A stretch of 64,000 bases of DNA from Hermatobates lingyangjiaoensis (taxonomy: Eukaryota > Arthropoda > Insecta > Hemiptera > Hermatobatidae). The DNA lies in NCBI GenBank assembly GCA_026182355.1, contig JAPFBL010001049.1:26533-90532 (forward strand), read 5' to 3'. Every line of letters begins with the position of its first letter. The first letter of the stretch is position 1. The notes below the pieces were generated by a model. It ran no database searches and had not been told where the DNA came from. It saw only the letters and a program-made list of their open reading frames with translations. Both the position numbers and the translations under genes were made by a program. Below are positions 31,968 through 46,619 of this stretch, in pieces.

Positions 31968-31998
<31 letters not shown>

Positions 31999-32796
31999 AT
32001 ATATATATTGATTTGTTATTGAGGCTCGGTCAAGTAAAGAAAATAATAACAAAAAAAAATACTCTTTCCTAGGCCGATGTTTTCGATGTATTTTTGTCCA
32101 TCCATCTTCAGGCTAAAATTAGAGTAAAGAACTATAATACATTTACCAAAACAATCTACAACTCACATAGAGAACTAACACAAATTGTAGATTGTTTTTG
32201 GTAAATGTATTATAGTTCTTACTCTAATTTTAGCCCTGAAGATGATGTACAAATACATCGAACGTGCTCCAGGCCTAGGAAGGAGTTTTCTCTTCATATT
32301 TGACCTAGCCCTCAATAACAAAACATAGAATGAGAGAGAAGGTCAATAACAATTTTTGAGTTTATATATATATATATATATACAGGTTTGATTAAATAAT
32401 ACGCCATATTTACGGTTGATTAGTTTCCTTGTGTATTTCTCAAGGGATCTGAATAATCTTCTTGTTCCATTTCCATTGGAAATGTTCTATTCAATTTAGA
32501 TGTTTGTACAAGAAGATTATTCAGAAAACCATTGGAAATGTTCTATTCAATTTAGATGTTTGTACAAGAAGATTATTCAGAAAACCATTGGAAATGTTCT
32601 ATTCAATTTAGATGTTTGTACAAGAAGATTATTCAGAAAACCATTGGAAATGTTCTATTCAATTTAGATACATATGCACAAGAAGATTATTCAGATCCCT
32701 TGAGAAATACACAAGGAAACTAATCAACCGAAATATGGCGTATTATTTTAATCAAACCTGTATAAATGAAGGACTGCTTCCTAAATATACTAATAT

Positions 32797-32829
<33 letters not shown>

Positions 32830-33140
32830 ATATATAGACTTTAAATTACACCAAAAAGCACGACACAGAGAAAAAAGAATAAAAGAAGCACTTACAGAAT
32901 TCAATATTTCGAACTGTTGTTCGTCATCAGGAGTAGACTAAAAGAGAGGACGAAGTGAGAGAGATCTCCCCACGTCGAAGAACGGAGCGCGCGAATGAAT
33001 ATATATATATTCTGTTAATAAAACCAGATATATATGTTCGATTCAAACATTTTCATTAATAACATGGTTTAATGGTTTAATATAACATGTTTAATATATA
33101 ATCTTATGTTATTACTTAGGTCAAACATATATATATATAT
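31039..33140. mobile_element. Copy B of PLE families 9 and 10, the 56-bp repeat palindrome and family 7
   Basis: Corresponds to 14745-16830. The hammerhead core of family 9 is at 31197-31236 (minus). In family 10 the plus arm reads AACGTGCTCCAGGCC instead of AACGTCGGCC, which destroys the GAAACGTC pattern here. The four 56-bp units start near 32473. Confidence 0.7.
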
Positions 33141-33146
33141 ATATAT

Positions 33147-33652
33147 ATATATTAGTATAGGTTGGCAGCAAATCTTCTTGGAGGTATACTTTGTTGAAAT
33201 GTACCGCACCTTCGGTATTAACGACTTTTAAACTAAGCTGTTCCAGTCTTCTGACAGTCTTACGAATATAAGGTGGTAATTTGTATGTATATATATATAG
33301 TTAAAATTTGCAGCAGCTTCTGCACTCACTAACTTTACGCTGGTGGCCTCGATCCTTCGGGCGATTTTTCTTTCTTCTGGCTGCAGTTGCCATAGCATCT
33401 GTCCTAGAGACATACGTCAATATTTTACGAGCTTTCGACCATATAAACGTTGGTCATCATCAGGTAGAGCATGCCTTGTAGTTATGAGCTTAAATACCAA
33501 TCAGGTTGACTAATTCGAACCAATCAGAGCGCAGGGTTAAGGCTGCTGCTCTGATTGGACCTCATGCTTGGCTCCAGGCTCCTGCTCGTCGGAATTACGT
33601 ACATGCCCTTGACCTGGAGGTTTATAGAGGGGTTCCTTTCCTTTATAAAAAA
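33147..33652 (-). mobile_element. PLE 5' end with hammerhead motif and start of open frame, copy B
   Basis: Corresponds to 16830-17335. The hammerhead-like motif is at 33425-33468 and the ATG of the 61-codon frame at 33413. The sequence between them is unchanged from copy A. Confidence 0.6.
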
Positions 33653-33890
33653 TATATATATATATTATATTATAAAATAAATATAATATATACAAAACTA
33701 AAGTTCATCGGGACTCGGTCAGTTCTTCAGTTCAAATAAGCTCTCATTTCCAACGTTTCGGTTTTTATTTAAAACCTTTTTCATGTCCAAGGCCTATGAA
33801 AAAGGTTTTAATATAACATGGTTTAATACAGTTTAAAGTTTCGAATTTAGGGTTTTTTTTTTGGGGGGGGGGGCACCCTTTAGTATAGAT

Positions 33891-34232
33891 CAGGGGTTCC
33901 CAAAGGGGGTGAAATTCACCCCCAGGGGTGAATTTTGGATCTTCAAGGGGGTGAATTGTGACCACAGTAGGTTTACAGAGTGAGGAAAGCTATTATAGGT
34001 TTTGACCTCTTAATAATATAATTTAAAAAAAAATTGTTGGAATTAATATTTAATATATAAATCAATAATTATAATTAGTTAGCATTTTATTTGTAAAATT
34101 CTCTTATAATCATAATCACTGTAGAGTTGTAACAGTGTATATACTACCTTGGGAAGAATAGGGGGTGGGGGGAATGGCATTGTGGGAAATGGCGAGAGGG
34201 GTGAATGGGCTAAACAGGGCCAGGAACCCCTG
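33891..34232. mobile_element. hAT-type MITE with GTATAGAT target duplication, copy B
   Basis: 342 bases, six longer than copy A because of small internal insertions. The octamer GTATAGAT lies at 33883-33890 and 34233-34240. Confidence 0.85.
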
Positions 34233-34253
34233 GTATAGATTATTATAGTTATA

Positions 34254-36295
34254 CGAGTTCGAGATTAACAAAGAGAAACACACAAAGTAGGGAAACACAC
34301 TTACAGACTCAAATTTTTGGTAACGCTTACTTGCCGTTGCGTCTACAACGTGCTTGGTCTCCCATTCTCTTTTCTCCAGAAGACGGATTACCCGAAAATT
34401 TGAGTCTGTAAGTGTGTTTCCCTACTTTGTGTGTTTCTCTTTGTTAATCTCGAACTCGTATTGTGTCCAGTTTGGATCGTATTTCGTTTTATCAGTGAAT
34501 TATTATAGTTATAGAAATATAAAACAAAATAAAATGTTTATTATATATTTCTTTTGAAATTATATTTTTTTTTGTTTTTTGATAAATTGTCTCCTATATA
34601 GAAAAGAATTCAAGAGATTTTGGAAGCCCTTTGGAAGGGTGTGGTATGATAATAGCAAGCATTCAAATAGCGGTTTCATATTGACAATAGAAGGGGAGCC
34701 AAGGCATCTGTGGATCAAACAGGTGCTACTAGTTCACAAATCGCCCACCAGCCACCGCTACTAGTCATCAAATAAACCCCCCCCCCCCCCCCAAAAAAAC
34801 AGTTTTAATTAAATCCTTCATTTTAATCGATTTTGACTGTATTACATTTAATTAAAACATTTCTTACTTATCAAACAGTATCGAATTTTTTTAAATATTT
34901 ATTACTGTTATAAATAAAAAAAAAACACAAAAAAAAACAGTAATTGGTGTCTTTGGTGATTCGATGTTGTTCGGGGTCAGCGTGGTATACACTCATTTTA
35001 TTTATACCCAACAGTGATAAACATGTGAGGGTTTGTCTTTTAGTTATGAACATTGCAGGTTCAAGTCTTCTCCAGACCCATTTCTAGTATCCATCCTTAT
35101 AGGGTTTCACCTTTTATGGTTATTCACCTTTTTAGGTTAGGAAGTGTGACTCAATTATTATTTGGAACCCATTTTAGTCATTGCAATTCTACTGTCTGTA
35201 GAATACTGAAGCCCTTATCATCAAAGGCAAAAAAACTAAATCTTATCTTCAAACTTAGGTCGAACACACACACACACACACATATATATATAAAAAGATT
35301 TCACATAAACACGTGAAACAACAATCAATGATCAAACCACAATAAGAAATGGGAAAAACAAGACTAAGATCTTTCAACCGTAACAAGCGGTCTTCGTCAG
35401 AGTTAAAAACCCAACTCAGTTGGGTTTTTGACTCTGACGAAGACCGCTTGTTACGGTTGAAAGATCTTAGTCTTGTTTTCCAATTCTTATTGTGGTTTGA
35501 TCATTGATAATATATATATATTATATATATATTAAGATTTCACATAAACACGTGAAATAACAATCAATGATCAAAACACAATAAGAAAATGGGAAAAACA
35601 AGACTAAGATCTTTCAACCGTAACAAGCGATCTTCGTCAGAATGGGATTGAAAACTCAATCAGTTGGGTTTTTGACTCTGACGAAGACCACTTGTTACGG
35701 TTGAAAGATCTTAGTCTTGTTTTCCCATTTTCTTATTGTGATGATCATATTGGTCTATATTGTAAGGAATCATATATATATATTGATAAAAGTATCGACC
35801 TTGGAATAGAAACAAAACTAACAAAAGTTTATCAGGACTCGGCCAGTTCTTCAGGTTCAAATTAAACTCTCATTGCCAACGTTTCGGTCTTTATTTAAAA
35901 CCTTTTTCATGTCCAAAGGCCTATGAAATATGTTTTAAATAAACATCGAAATGTTGGCAATGAGAGTTTAATTTGAACCTGAAGAACTGACCGAGTCCTG
36001 ATAAACTTTAGTTTTGTTTCTATTCAACGGTCGATACTTTTATTAATATATATATACTTTTTCGTTGGAAATACGATCACAAACGGACAAAAATAGTTCA
36101 ATACAGACAAAGAAACATAGAGAAATCAAAAGAACACACTTACAGTCTCTAATTTTCGGTTTGAACCGTCTTCAGGAGAGATAAGAGAGGAAACCAAGCC
36201 CACTGGTTCAGAGACAGTTGCAGACCCTCTCTTTTTCGATTCAAACCGAAAATATATATATATATATATAATATATACGTATATACACATACATA

Positions 36296-36353
<58 letters not shown>

Positions 36354-36755
36354 TTGCACCAGTTCTTCGACGTGGGGAGATCTCTCTCACTTCGTCCTCT
36401 CTTCTAGTCTACTCTCCTGATGAACGAACAACAGTTCGAAATATTGAATTCTGTAAGTGTTCTTTTTATTCTCTTTTCTGTGTCGTGCTTTGTGTAATTT
36501 AAAGTTATATATATATATTAAATATAATATATATATATATATCAATGATCAAACCACAATAAGAAATGGGAAAACAAGACTAAGATCTTTCAACCGTAAC
36601 AAGCGGTCTTCGTCAGAGTCAAAAACCAACCTCAGTTGGGTTTTTGACTCTGACGAAGACCGCTTGTTACGGTTGAAAGATCTTAGTCTTGTTTTCCCAT
36701 TTCTTATTGTGGTTTGATCATTGATTGTTGTTTCACGTGTTTATGTGAAATCTTT

Positions 36756-36820
<65 letters not shown>

Positions 36821-38078
36821 ATAGAGAGAGAAAGCTTCTAAATATTCGTGGACCTTTCTTTTTATCTTCTTCCGTTTCCCTCTCTCACTCTTAACTGCTA
36901 TACATGTATTGTTTTGCAATCAATCTGTTTGTGTGTGCTTCGAAATGAGTGAGTGAGTGATTGTTGTGTATTTCTGTTGTTATTATTGAAATCATCTGAT
37001 AATCAGTTAAACACTTATAATTAGTGTAATGACTTTGTTTGTTTTGAAAACACTAATTACTTGATAGATAATTAGTCTAATTAAGCTAATTAAAAATATT
37101 GTCCAATAGAAAAGAGTGAAAAAGAAATTATCTTCAATTAACGCATTTCATTAAAATAAAAAGAAATAATTAAATAATAATTGGATGATTAAAGTTTAAT
37201 ATTTTTCAGCAAGTCATCTATTATTATTAACAAAATTGGATATTATAACATTAATTGATATGTTTATCACAAATATATGAACTTCCCACATTCAAAGATG
37301 ACTTAATTCTCTTGTATTTAAAACTTTGTTTTTAGCAGCAAAGTTTTAAATATTGGGAAAAAAACCTAAGAATAAATTAAATATTGTATTTAGGGAAGCT
37401 ATAGGGAAAAAATACAATCCTGTGGTACTGTTCAGCTGTAATACCTGAAAGAACAAGATTCATGAAGGCTGTGATTACCCAAGGACTGGGCTGCTGGCCA
37501 CTCCCCAAAAACAAACTACTACAACCTGACTGCTACAACCACTTCAAAGAGTTTATCAACAACTGTTTTAAAAACTGTAACATATTATAAATTTATTTAG
37601 CAGATACAAACAAAGTCATAATAAGTACAAATATATATATATAGAAACGATTCTTCGAACTGAATAAACTAGAATTTAAAAAAGAACACATAGAAAGGAA
37701 ACCACTGAACTCACTACTATATTTCGATGTCCTCGTCTTCAGGAAAAGAAGCGAATCGCTCCAAAGGCTGATAAGGACGTCGTTATCAGCCTTTGGAGCG
37801 ATTCACTTCTTTTCCTGAAGACGAGGACATCGAAATATAGTAGTGAGTTCAGTGGTTTCCTTTCTATGTGTTCATTTTTAAATTCTAGTTTATATATATA
37901 TATATATATTTATTTCAATAAAACTTTAAATTACACAAAGCACGACACAGAAAAGAGAATAAAAAGAACACTAACAGAATTCAATATATTTCGAACTGTT
38001 GTTCGTCATCAGGAGAGTAGACTAGAAGAGAGGACGAAGTGAGAGAGATCTCTCCACGTCGAAGAACGGAGCGCGATA

Positions 38079-38123
<45 letters not shown>

Positions 38124-38672
38124 TAAGCAGTGACACATAAACAGAAACACAACAAAGACTCACTTTTCAATATTTCGACCGTAATGGCGGTCGTCCTCAG
38201 GAGAAGAAGTGAATTGACGGAGGGACGACAGTCAACTGTTGTTGTTGTTGACTGTCGTCCCTCCGTCAATTCACTTCTTCTCCTGAGGACGACCGCCATT
38301 ACGGTCGAAATATTGAAAAGTGAGTCTTTGTTGTGTTTCTGTTTATGTGTCACTGCTTATTTTAATTGTTATTTGTCCTGCCGGACCGTTTTTCGTTTAT
38401 CATGGTATATATATATATATATATGTATATATATACATATATATATTTATATATATGTAATTCTTTATGTATATATATATAGCATTGCTTTAGCCCTCAC
38501 CCCGTGAGTTCTTCAGTTGACTGTCGTCCCTCCGTCAATTCACTTCTTCTCCTGAGGACGACCCCCATTACGGTCGAAATATTGAAAAGTGAGTCTTTGT
38601 TATGTTTCAGTTTATGTGTCACTGCTTATTTTAATTGTAATCTGTCCTGCCGGAACGTTTTTCGTTTATCAT

Positions 38673-38711
<39 letters not shown>

Positions 38712-39044
38712 ATATATATCTGATTGGCTGATGCAGGACGAAATAAGCTTGAATTGAAGGCTTCTAGCTCTGATCGAAGTCACGTACAGCGGTTCTTCTC
38801 TTCCCTGAAGTCATCTCTTATTTGGTCCTGCATCAACCAATCAGATATTAGAACCAGACCCCTCATGTGGATATATATATATGAATCAATGATCAAACCA
38901 CAATAAGAAATGGGAAAACAAGACTAAGATCTTGGGTTTTTGACTCTGACGAAGACCGTTTGTTACGGTTGAAAGATCTTAGTCTTGTTTTCCCATTTCT
39001 TAATGTGGTTTGATCATTGATTGATATTTCACGTGTTTATGAAA

Positions 39045-39090
<46 letters not shown>

Positions 39091-39786
39091 TTTCTCGATG
39101 AAAATACGATCCGAAATGGACAAATACACTTCAATGTATATATAGAAACATAGAGAAATTAAAATCACAAACTTACAGTCTCTAATTTTCGTTTGAACCG
39201 TCTTCAACGGTTCAACGATGGTTGGAGACCAACAAAGTTGCGACATGTGACAACTTTGTTGGTCTCCAACCGTTTCTGTACCAGTGCGCTTGGTTTCCCT
39301 TTCTTATCTCTCCTGAAGACGGTTCAACCGTAAATTAAAGACTGTAAGTTTGTGTTTTTAATTTCTCTATGTTTTTTTATGTACATTGAAGTATATATAT
39401 ATATATATATAGTCATATCGTTAGCGGACTCTGACGAAGACCGCTTGTTACGGTTGAAAGATCTTAGTCTTATTTTCCCATTTCTTATTGTGGTTTGATC
39501 ATTGATTGTTATTTCATGTGTTTATGTAAAATCTCTTTATATATATATATACGGTATATAACAAACACTTTTTCTTCTTCTCGGAGTTTGGTCAGGGTAA
39601 ATATATGGAATCACCTTTTTGCCAACGTTTCGTCTTTATTTTAAGACATCCTAAATACATAAAGAAATACATAAAGACGAAACGTTGGCAAAAAGGTGAT
39701 TCCATATATTTACCCTGACCAAACTCCGAGAAGAAGAAAAAGTGTTTGTTAATATTTAGTGGTCAAGAAAACAGTACCGCATGTGG

Positions 39787-39830
<44 letters not shown>

Positions 39831-40043
39831 CATACAAAACTAAAATTTATCGGGACTCTGTCAGTTCTTCAGGTTCAAATTAAACTCTCATTGCCAACGT
39901 TTCGGTTTTTATTTAAAACATTTTTCATAGGCCTACAAATAAAAACCGAAACGATGGCAATGAGAGTTTAATTTGAACCTGAAGAACTGACCGAGTCCCG
40001 ATAAATTTTAGTTTTGTTTCTATTCCATGGTCGATACTTTTAT

Positions 40044-40117
<74 letters not shown>

Positions 40118-40165
40118 GGATTAATATTGGAAAGTTTACAAGACATCGCCCTTGGATCAGGGAAC
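34254..40165. mobile_element. Copy B of the PLE palindrome clusters (families 4, 1, 2, 3, 7, 6, 5)
   Basis: Corresponds to 17930-23845, including the AT-rich gene-free stretches (34505-35270 and 36820-37640) and the 28-bp inverted-repeat element at about 38715-38850. Differences from copy A are mainly microsatellite lengths: the CA tract at 35264-35282 is shorter than that at 18940-18968. Confidence 0.75.
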
Positions 40166-40846
40166 ATTTTGGGAAATTAAGGTCTGGTAGTTGAACTCAC
40201 CTACTACCTGTTTTGATCGCTGTGTACCATAACTTTTCAGTCATAACACAAATAAATCAAATCAGGCCGATGATTTAACGTGTTGTTCTTTCGTCAACCC
40301 CACGTCTCCCCCCCCCCCCCCAAAGTTTAGCCACAAAAACTTGAGGGTGTCCAAGGTGGACCTCGTGGAGGCGGGCACCACGATGCTACGTCGCGCATTT
40401 GACCAATCAATTTACTCGCGCAATTGATCCTGGTTTCGAATCCCAAAAACGGTTGCATTAATGCTGGCTACCGGTATATAAATAACTCTTACCTCGCTTA
40501 TCAGCATATAACTTCGGTTAAACAAATAACAATTAGACCAATTTATTTTATTTTTTTTTTTATCTTATTTAAGAAGAGGGAAGGTCTTCTTTATCCTCCC
40601 TACATCGTGTATGTCACCCTTCATAAAGACCTAAAAAAATTCCATTCATCCAAAACCTTGCCTCTGATCGTTATAAGTCATTTCACAACAACCTTTCCTC
40701 TCACCCAAATCCATTTGTACGAATCCTTGCTTCCTCCTCACCTTCCCAGTACCCACCCAAAGACGACTCAAGAGAAAATGGCCCAGGGATCTGCTATTAC
40801 AAAAATATACTTTAAAAAAAAAAAAACAAAGTGAGAAGTTGAACCA

Positions 40847-41273
40847 GTGGGTTTCATTCTTTGCTCATATGCATCCATGTCATTGTGTAATCTATTGCTA
40901 CATATGCCTATTACGCATAATATGATGTCTGACCAGCACCTACACGCTGACAGTTTAAGGACTACCCTTATCCTTGTGGATTTGGTCGTCCCCCTCCGAA
41001 GAGGGAAGTACCCATTCCCCCGGGCCAGGGCTCATTAAGAATGAGTACCAGTATAGGAGCATTTGCCAATAAATGCTCCCACCCACTGGTGAGGGCCGGA
41101 GGTCTAGCTCCTCCTAGGTGTTATGCAGACACCCACGCGAGAAGATACTACTTCTCACACAGCGACACATCACATACGATCACTTGTGTCTACTCTACCT
41201 GAGTAAGGAAGGTATTATGTTACGCATAATATGCGTAGTTGTGTATTTGTAAATAAAGATGATAAAAAAAACC
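40847..41273 (+). mobile_element. Probable LINE 3' end, copy B
   Basis: The same as 24526-24952, ending in GTAAATAAAGATGATAAAAA. The neighbouring stretches 40170-40846 and 41274-41985 correspond to the gene-free DNA of copy A. The 91-codon frame at 41676-41951 is (TA)n and poly(T) translation. Confidence 0.5.
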
Positions 41274-41903
41274 AAAAAACATCGTGTATGTACTGTCTAA
41301 GACTCCCATGCGTGTGGCCCTTTAAACGTATTCGGGTTATAGTTGATTGTGCCTTGCTGTCTGTTTTCAATTCCAACTGGATCCTTTCTCATCAGTAGAA
41401 TAGACAAACCTCCAACAGTCATCTTCTACCTGGCTAATCTGGGGTACGTCTGCTTCTTCTGTAACAAGGGTGACTTTCGAAATGTAACAGAAACATACAA
41501 CATGAACTCTAACCAGATAATGGATTCTAATAATATAGCATATATTTTTTTTTTTACTTTCTCATTGTATTCCTGTTTCCTTATTCATTTATTATTGTTT
41601 ATTATTATATATTGTATTCATTTAATTTGTATCTATTCGTTTATATGTTTTATATTTAGAAATTATATATAACAATTGCTTATATTCTATTTATATTATA
41701 TAAAATTAATTTCCTTATTTTTCACTTTGCATTATTTAATTTTATTGGGAATTTCTTGTTTTTATCTTATAATACCTTTTTTTGACATTTTATGTTATCT
41801 TCTTAATTCTTACTTTGTTTACTCTTTGATGACATATATTGAAAGGCTTCAGAGCATTTTTTCCATTGTTTTTTTTTCTCCTTGTGCTTTAATTTCATAT
41901 ATA

Positions 41904-41952
<49 letters not shown>

Positions 41953-41985
41953 AACGTAAGTATCATTTGTTATGTGAAATGTAGT

Positions 41986-42236
41986 ATATATATATCAATG
42001 ATCAAGCAACAATATGAAATAGGAAAACAAGACTAACATCTTTCAACCGTAACAAGCAGTCTTCGTCAAAGTGGAAAACCCAACTGAAACAAAAACCCAT
42101 TGTTTTAGTTGGGTTTTAAACTCTGATGAAGACTGCTTGTTAAGGTTAAAGATCTTAGCCTTGTTTTCGTATTTCATATTTTCGTTTCATCATTAATTGT
42201 TAATTCCATGTGATTAATATATTATATAAATATATA

Positions 42237-42275
<39 letters not shown>

Positions 42276-45200
42276 CACATGAAAGAGAAAAAACAAATAA
42301 AGACACACACAAAAGACTCACAACGATATTTCGACAGTCGTCGTCATCGGGTAGAAGTAGTCCCTTTGAGTAGCTGAATATATATATATATATATATATA
42401 TTTTCTATGGGTTGTCCGGGGAAAGGAATATGATTCGATGCGATGTTGACCAATGGGAGTAGAGTTACAGGTCCAAGCGTAAGGTCCCAGTTGCCCGCTG
42501 CTCAGCAAAAAGCCTTTGCGTTCTGCCAATAGGTATAGAGGTTGCACAGTCCCTCTGTGTTAAATGATGTTGGCAGAAAACATTAGCCTCACTTTACAGT
42601 GAACTCCTGTTCCCTTTCTATTTTTGATTTTTGTGGTGGTTGGGTGTTGTTTACTATTTTCTGTTACGGATATTGCTGGATATTTAAATGATACTCTCGG
42701 TTGTTTACTGCGAAAAGCCGCCTTCATCTTCATGCCAACAGGGGTAGAGGTTGCACAGTCCCCTCTTGATTATTAGAGATGTTGACACTGGAATCCAACT
42801 TCTTCTCGTAGAAACATCTTCAAGTTGTAGGTTTTGTATATTGTTCTCTTCGGTTTCTTATGTTCATGTTTTTTTCTTCATTGAATGTTATTGCTGCTAT
42901 TGATGGGGGGCTGGTAGGTGATGAAAAGTTCTGCACTGTTGACCTGTGGGGTATTTGCGACATGCTTCACCATTCTCTGGTTATCTTCAGGCAAGGAAAT
43001 GGCCCAGACGTTGGTCCTTATATACAGTTTTCTATGGGTTGTCCGGGGAAAGGAATATGATTCGATGCGATGTTTGACCAATGGGAGTAGAGTTACAGGT
43101 CCAAGCGTAAGGTCCCAGTTGCCCGCTGCTCAGCAAAAAGCCTTTGCGTTTCTGCCAATAGGTATAGAGGTTGCACAGTCCCTCTGTGTTAAATGATGTT
43201 TGGCAGAAAACATTAGCCTCACTTTACAGTGAACTCCTGTTCCCTTTCTATTTTTGATTTTTGTGGTGGTTGGGTGTTGTTTACTATTTTCTGTTACGGA
43301 TATTGCTGGATATTTAAATGATACTCTCGGTTGTTTACTGCGAAAAGCCGCCTTCATCTTCATGCCAACAGGGGTAGAGGTTGCACAGTCCCTCTTGATT
43401 ATTAAGAGATGTTGACACTGGAATCCAACTTCTTCTCGTAGAAACATCTTCAAGTTGTAGGTTTTGTATATTGTTCTCTTCGGTTTCTATGTTCATGTTT
43501 TTTCTTCAGTTGAATGTTATTGCTGCTATTGATGGGTGGCTGGTAGGTGATGAAAAGTTCTGCACGTGACCCTGTTGACCCATCAATAGCAGCAATAACA
43601 TTCAACACCCATCAATAGCAAGCAATAACATTCAACTGCAGCCAACCAGTCAACAGTAGCAAACCTTTCCTCACCTACCAGCCACCATCAATAGCAGCAA
43701 TAACATTCAACTGAAGAAAAACATGAACATACAAACCGAAGAGAACAATATACAAAACCTACAACTTGAAGATGTTTCTACGAGAAGAAGTGGATTCCAG
43801 TGTCAACATCTCTAATAATCAAGAGGGACTGGTGCAACCTCTACCCCTGTTGGCATGAAGATGAAGGCGGCTTTTCGCAGTAAACAACCGAGAGTATCAT
43901 TTAAATATCCAGCAATATCCGTAACAGAAAATAGTAAACAACACCCAACCACCACAAAAATCAAAATAGAAAGGGAACAGGAGTTCACTGTAAAGTGAGG
44001 CTAATGTTTTCTGCCACACATCATTTAACACAGAGGGACTGTGCAACCTCTATACCTATTGGCAGAACGCAAAGCTTTTTGCTGAGCAGCGGCAACTGGA
44101 CCTTACGCTTGGACTGTAACTCTACTCCCATTGGTCAACATCGCATCGAATCATATTCCTTTCCCGGACAACCCATAGAAAACGTATATAAGGACCAACG
44201 TCTGGGCCATTTCCTTGCCTGAAGATAACCAGAGAATGGTTGAAACATGTCTCAAATACCACCACCAGGTCAACAGTGCAGAACTTTTCATCACCTACCA
44301 GCCACCATCAATAGCAGCAATAACATTCAACTGAAGAAAAAACATGAACATAAGAAACCGAAGAGAACAATATACAAAACCTACAACTTGAAGATGTTTC
44401 TACGAGAAGAAGTTGGATTCCAGTGTCAACATCTCTTAATAATCAAGAGGGACTGTGCAACCTCTACCCCTGTTGGCATGAAGATGAAGGCGGCTTTTCG
44501 CAGTAAACAACCGAGAGTATCATTTAAATATCCAGCAATATCCGTAACAGAAAATAGTAAACAACACCCAACCACCACAAAAATCAAAAATAGAAAGGGA
44601 ACAGGAGTTCACTGTAAAGTGAGGCTAATGTTTTCTGCCAAACATCATTTAACACAGAGGGACTGTGCAACCTCTATACCTATTGGCAGAACGCAAAGGC
44701 TTTTTGCTGAGCAGCGGGCAACTGGGACCTTACGCTTGGACCTGTAACTCTACTCCCATTGGTCAACATCGCATCGAATCATATATATATATATATATAT
44801 GAACGTATAAGCCACAAGGAAAAGTAAAAAAAAACAGAAAATTTCTGTGTTTTTTTTTACTTTTCCTTGTGGCTTATACGTTCATTAGTTTCATCACGTG
44901 TTTATTGTGATTATATAGTATATATATATATAAGTGTGAGTATCACGTGTTTATTTGAAATATTGTATATACTCGTATATATATATATACTAAACTAAAG
45001 TTTATCGGGACTCAGTCAGTTCTTCAGGTTCAAATTAAACTCTCATTGCCAACGTTTCGGTTTTTATTTAAAACCTCTTTCATAGGCAGAAGTATAAATT
45101 TTGAAAGAGAAAAACGAAGTATTACATTACAAATTATTTTACAAAGAAAATAATTTGTAATGTAATACTTAGTTTTTCTTTTCAAAATGTATACTTCTAC

Positions 45201-45334
45201 CTATGAAAAAGGTTTTAAATTAAGACCGAAACGTTGGTAATGAGAGTTTAATTTGAACCTTAAGAACTGACCGAGTCCCGATAAACTTTAGTTTTGTTTC
45301 TATTCCACGGTCGATACTTTTATCAACATATATA
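41986..45334. mobile_element. Copy B of the diverged family 1 palindrome, the family 12 array and the family 2 palindrome
   Basis: Corresponds to 25645-29007. The family 12 array spans about 42392-44782 with the same left-left-right-right order, and the family 2 palindrome is at about 44995-45330. The block then departs from copy A inside a TA-rich tract. Confidence 0.7.
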
Positions 45335-45848
45335 ATATTATATATATAATGACAAACCACAATGGGAAAAAAGACTAAGATCTTTCAACCGTAACAATGG
45401 TCTTCGTCAGAGTCAAAAACCCCAATTATATATATATTATAATATATATATATTATTAAATTATTTTATTTATTTTAGAAAGAAGGTTTTGTTTATGGAC
45501 TAAGAAGGAGTTAAGACTATGACACAGCGATAAAGTGATAAATAGATCAAAGACGCGTTCTTTGTATCAAACATAATTATTTATGTATTTATATAATTAG
45601 ATAAACTGACTGTAGTTTAAGAGAGAGAGAGAAAGAGTAAGAGAGAGAGAGAGATTGAGAGACTTATAAAGTAAATTATTCGTGTGTATAACTTTCTGGT
45701 TTGCATTTTCTCCCCCCCTATTTATAAACTTACTGTGTATATATATAAACACCAACGTCTTTAATAATTTGCATATCTTTTAAGCCAACTTCCCCATCCC
45801 TTCCCCTACTCCATTCCAAACCACAAACACGCATGCGCGTCTAACCAT

Positions 45849-45879
<31 letters not shown>

Positions 45880-46329
45880 AATGTTTATTTATATATTCTA
45901 TTACAAGAGAGAGAGAGAGATAGAGAGAGAGAAAAAAAAACAAACAGAGAGTAAACCTTCAAATTATATTTTCATGTTATATTTCTATTCCTTTTCATCT
46001 TAGTCATTCATAATTAACTTTCTCATTTTTTTTTTCTTTATTTCATTTGTAATTAAATAAAATGACAATTTTTTTCGTTTTTAATTATCATCGAAATACA
46101 TTCCCTTGTAATTATTTTAATTATTTACTCTCTGTCTCTCTCTCTCCCCCCTCCCCCCTCCAACTACGATATTGAAAATAAAAGTCATTGTATTTTTCAC
46201 TTTTACCCTCAATAAAAATAATACTATATCGAATTTTTAATTAACATTTAAAAAAAAAATTTTTTTTTCGTATATTACATAAGTAATTTTAACTCATTAG
46301 TTGTGCAATTCGTAATTATATGGTATTTG
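45335..46329. other. Family 1 remnant, microsatellites and AT-rich DNA
   Basis: A family 1 half-end lies at 45345-45425. GA repeats lie near 45620-45660 and 45905-45930, (CA)n at 45850-45880 and a CT/CCCC tract at 46135-46160. No gene. Confidence 0.6.
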
Positions 46330-46440
46330 CTAGCGTCTTTTTCCGAAAATAAGACACTGTCTTACTTTATTTTTAGGTCAAAAATCCGTGCTAAGGGCTT
46401 ATTCTCGGGGGGAGGGTTTCAAGTACATTAAGTAGATTTA
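46330..46440. mobile_element. Possible DNA-transposon end relic
   Basis: The words CCGAAAATAAGACACTGTCTTA and AAGGGCTTATTCTCGGGG, with AAAATAAG and CTTATT as near-inverted parts, remind me of a widespread animal DNA-transposon end. I cannot name the family from sequence alone. Confidence 0.35.
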
Positions 46441-46619
46441 CATATTTTTTTATAATATTTATTTTTATACAGAAATTTAAATTTATTCGATTACAGTTAT
46501 GTCATCTTCTAGAACATCGTTCATAAATTATCAAATTTTTTGAATTCCGTTCTGATTTTCCTCCAAATTTATTTCCTGTAGAATTATTGGTCTGAATCTC
46601 TCATGTTTTGTAATATAGC

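Larger units (their letters stand above)
29017..45334 (+). repeat. 16.3-kb direct duplication, copy B
   Basis: It starts at TTTCTGATGG (29017) directly after CGCGGG at the junction, and follows copy A to TCAACATATATAAT near 45334. Every element of copy A is present in the same order and orientation. Only the main ones are entered again below; for the others add 16294 (left part) to 16342 (right part) to the copy A position. Confidence 0.95.
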
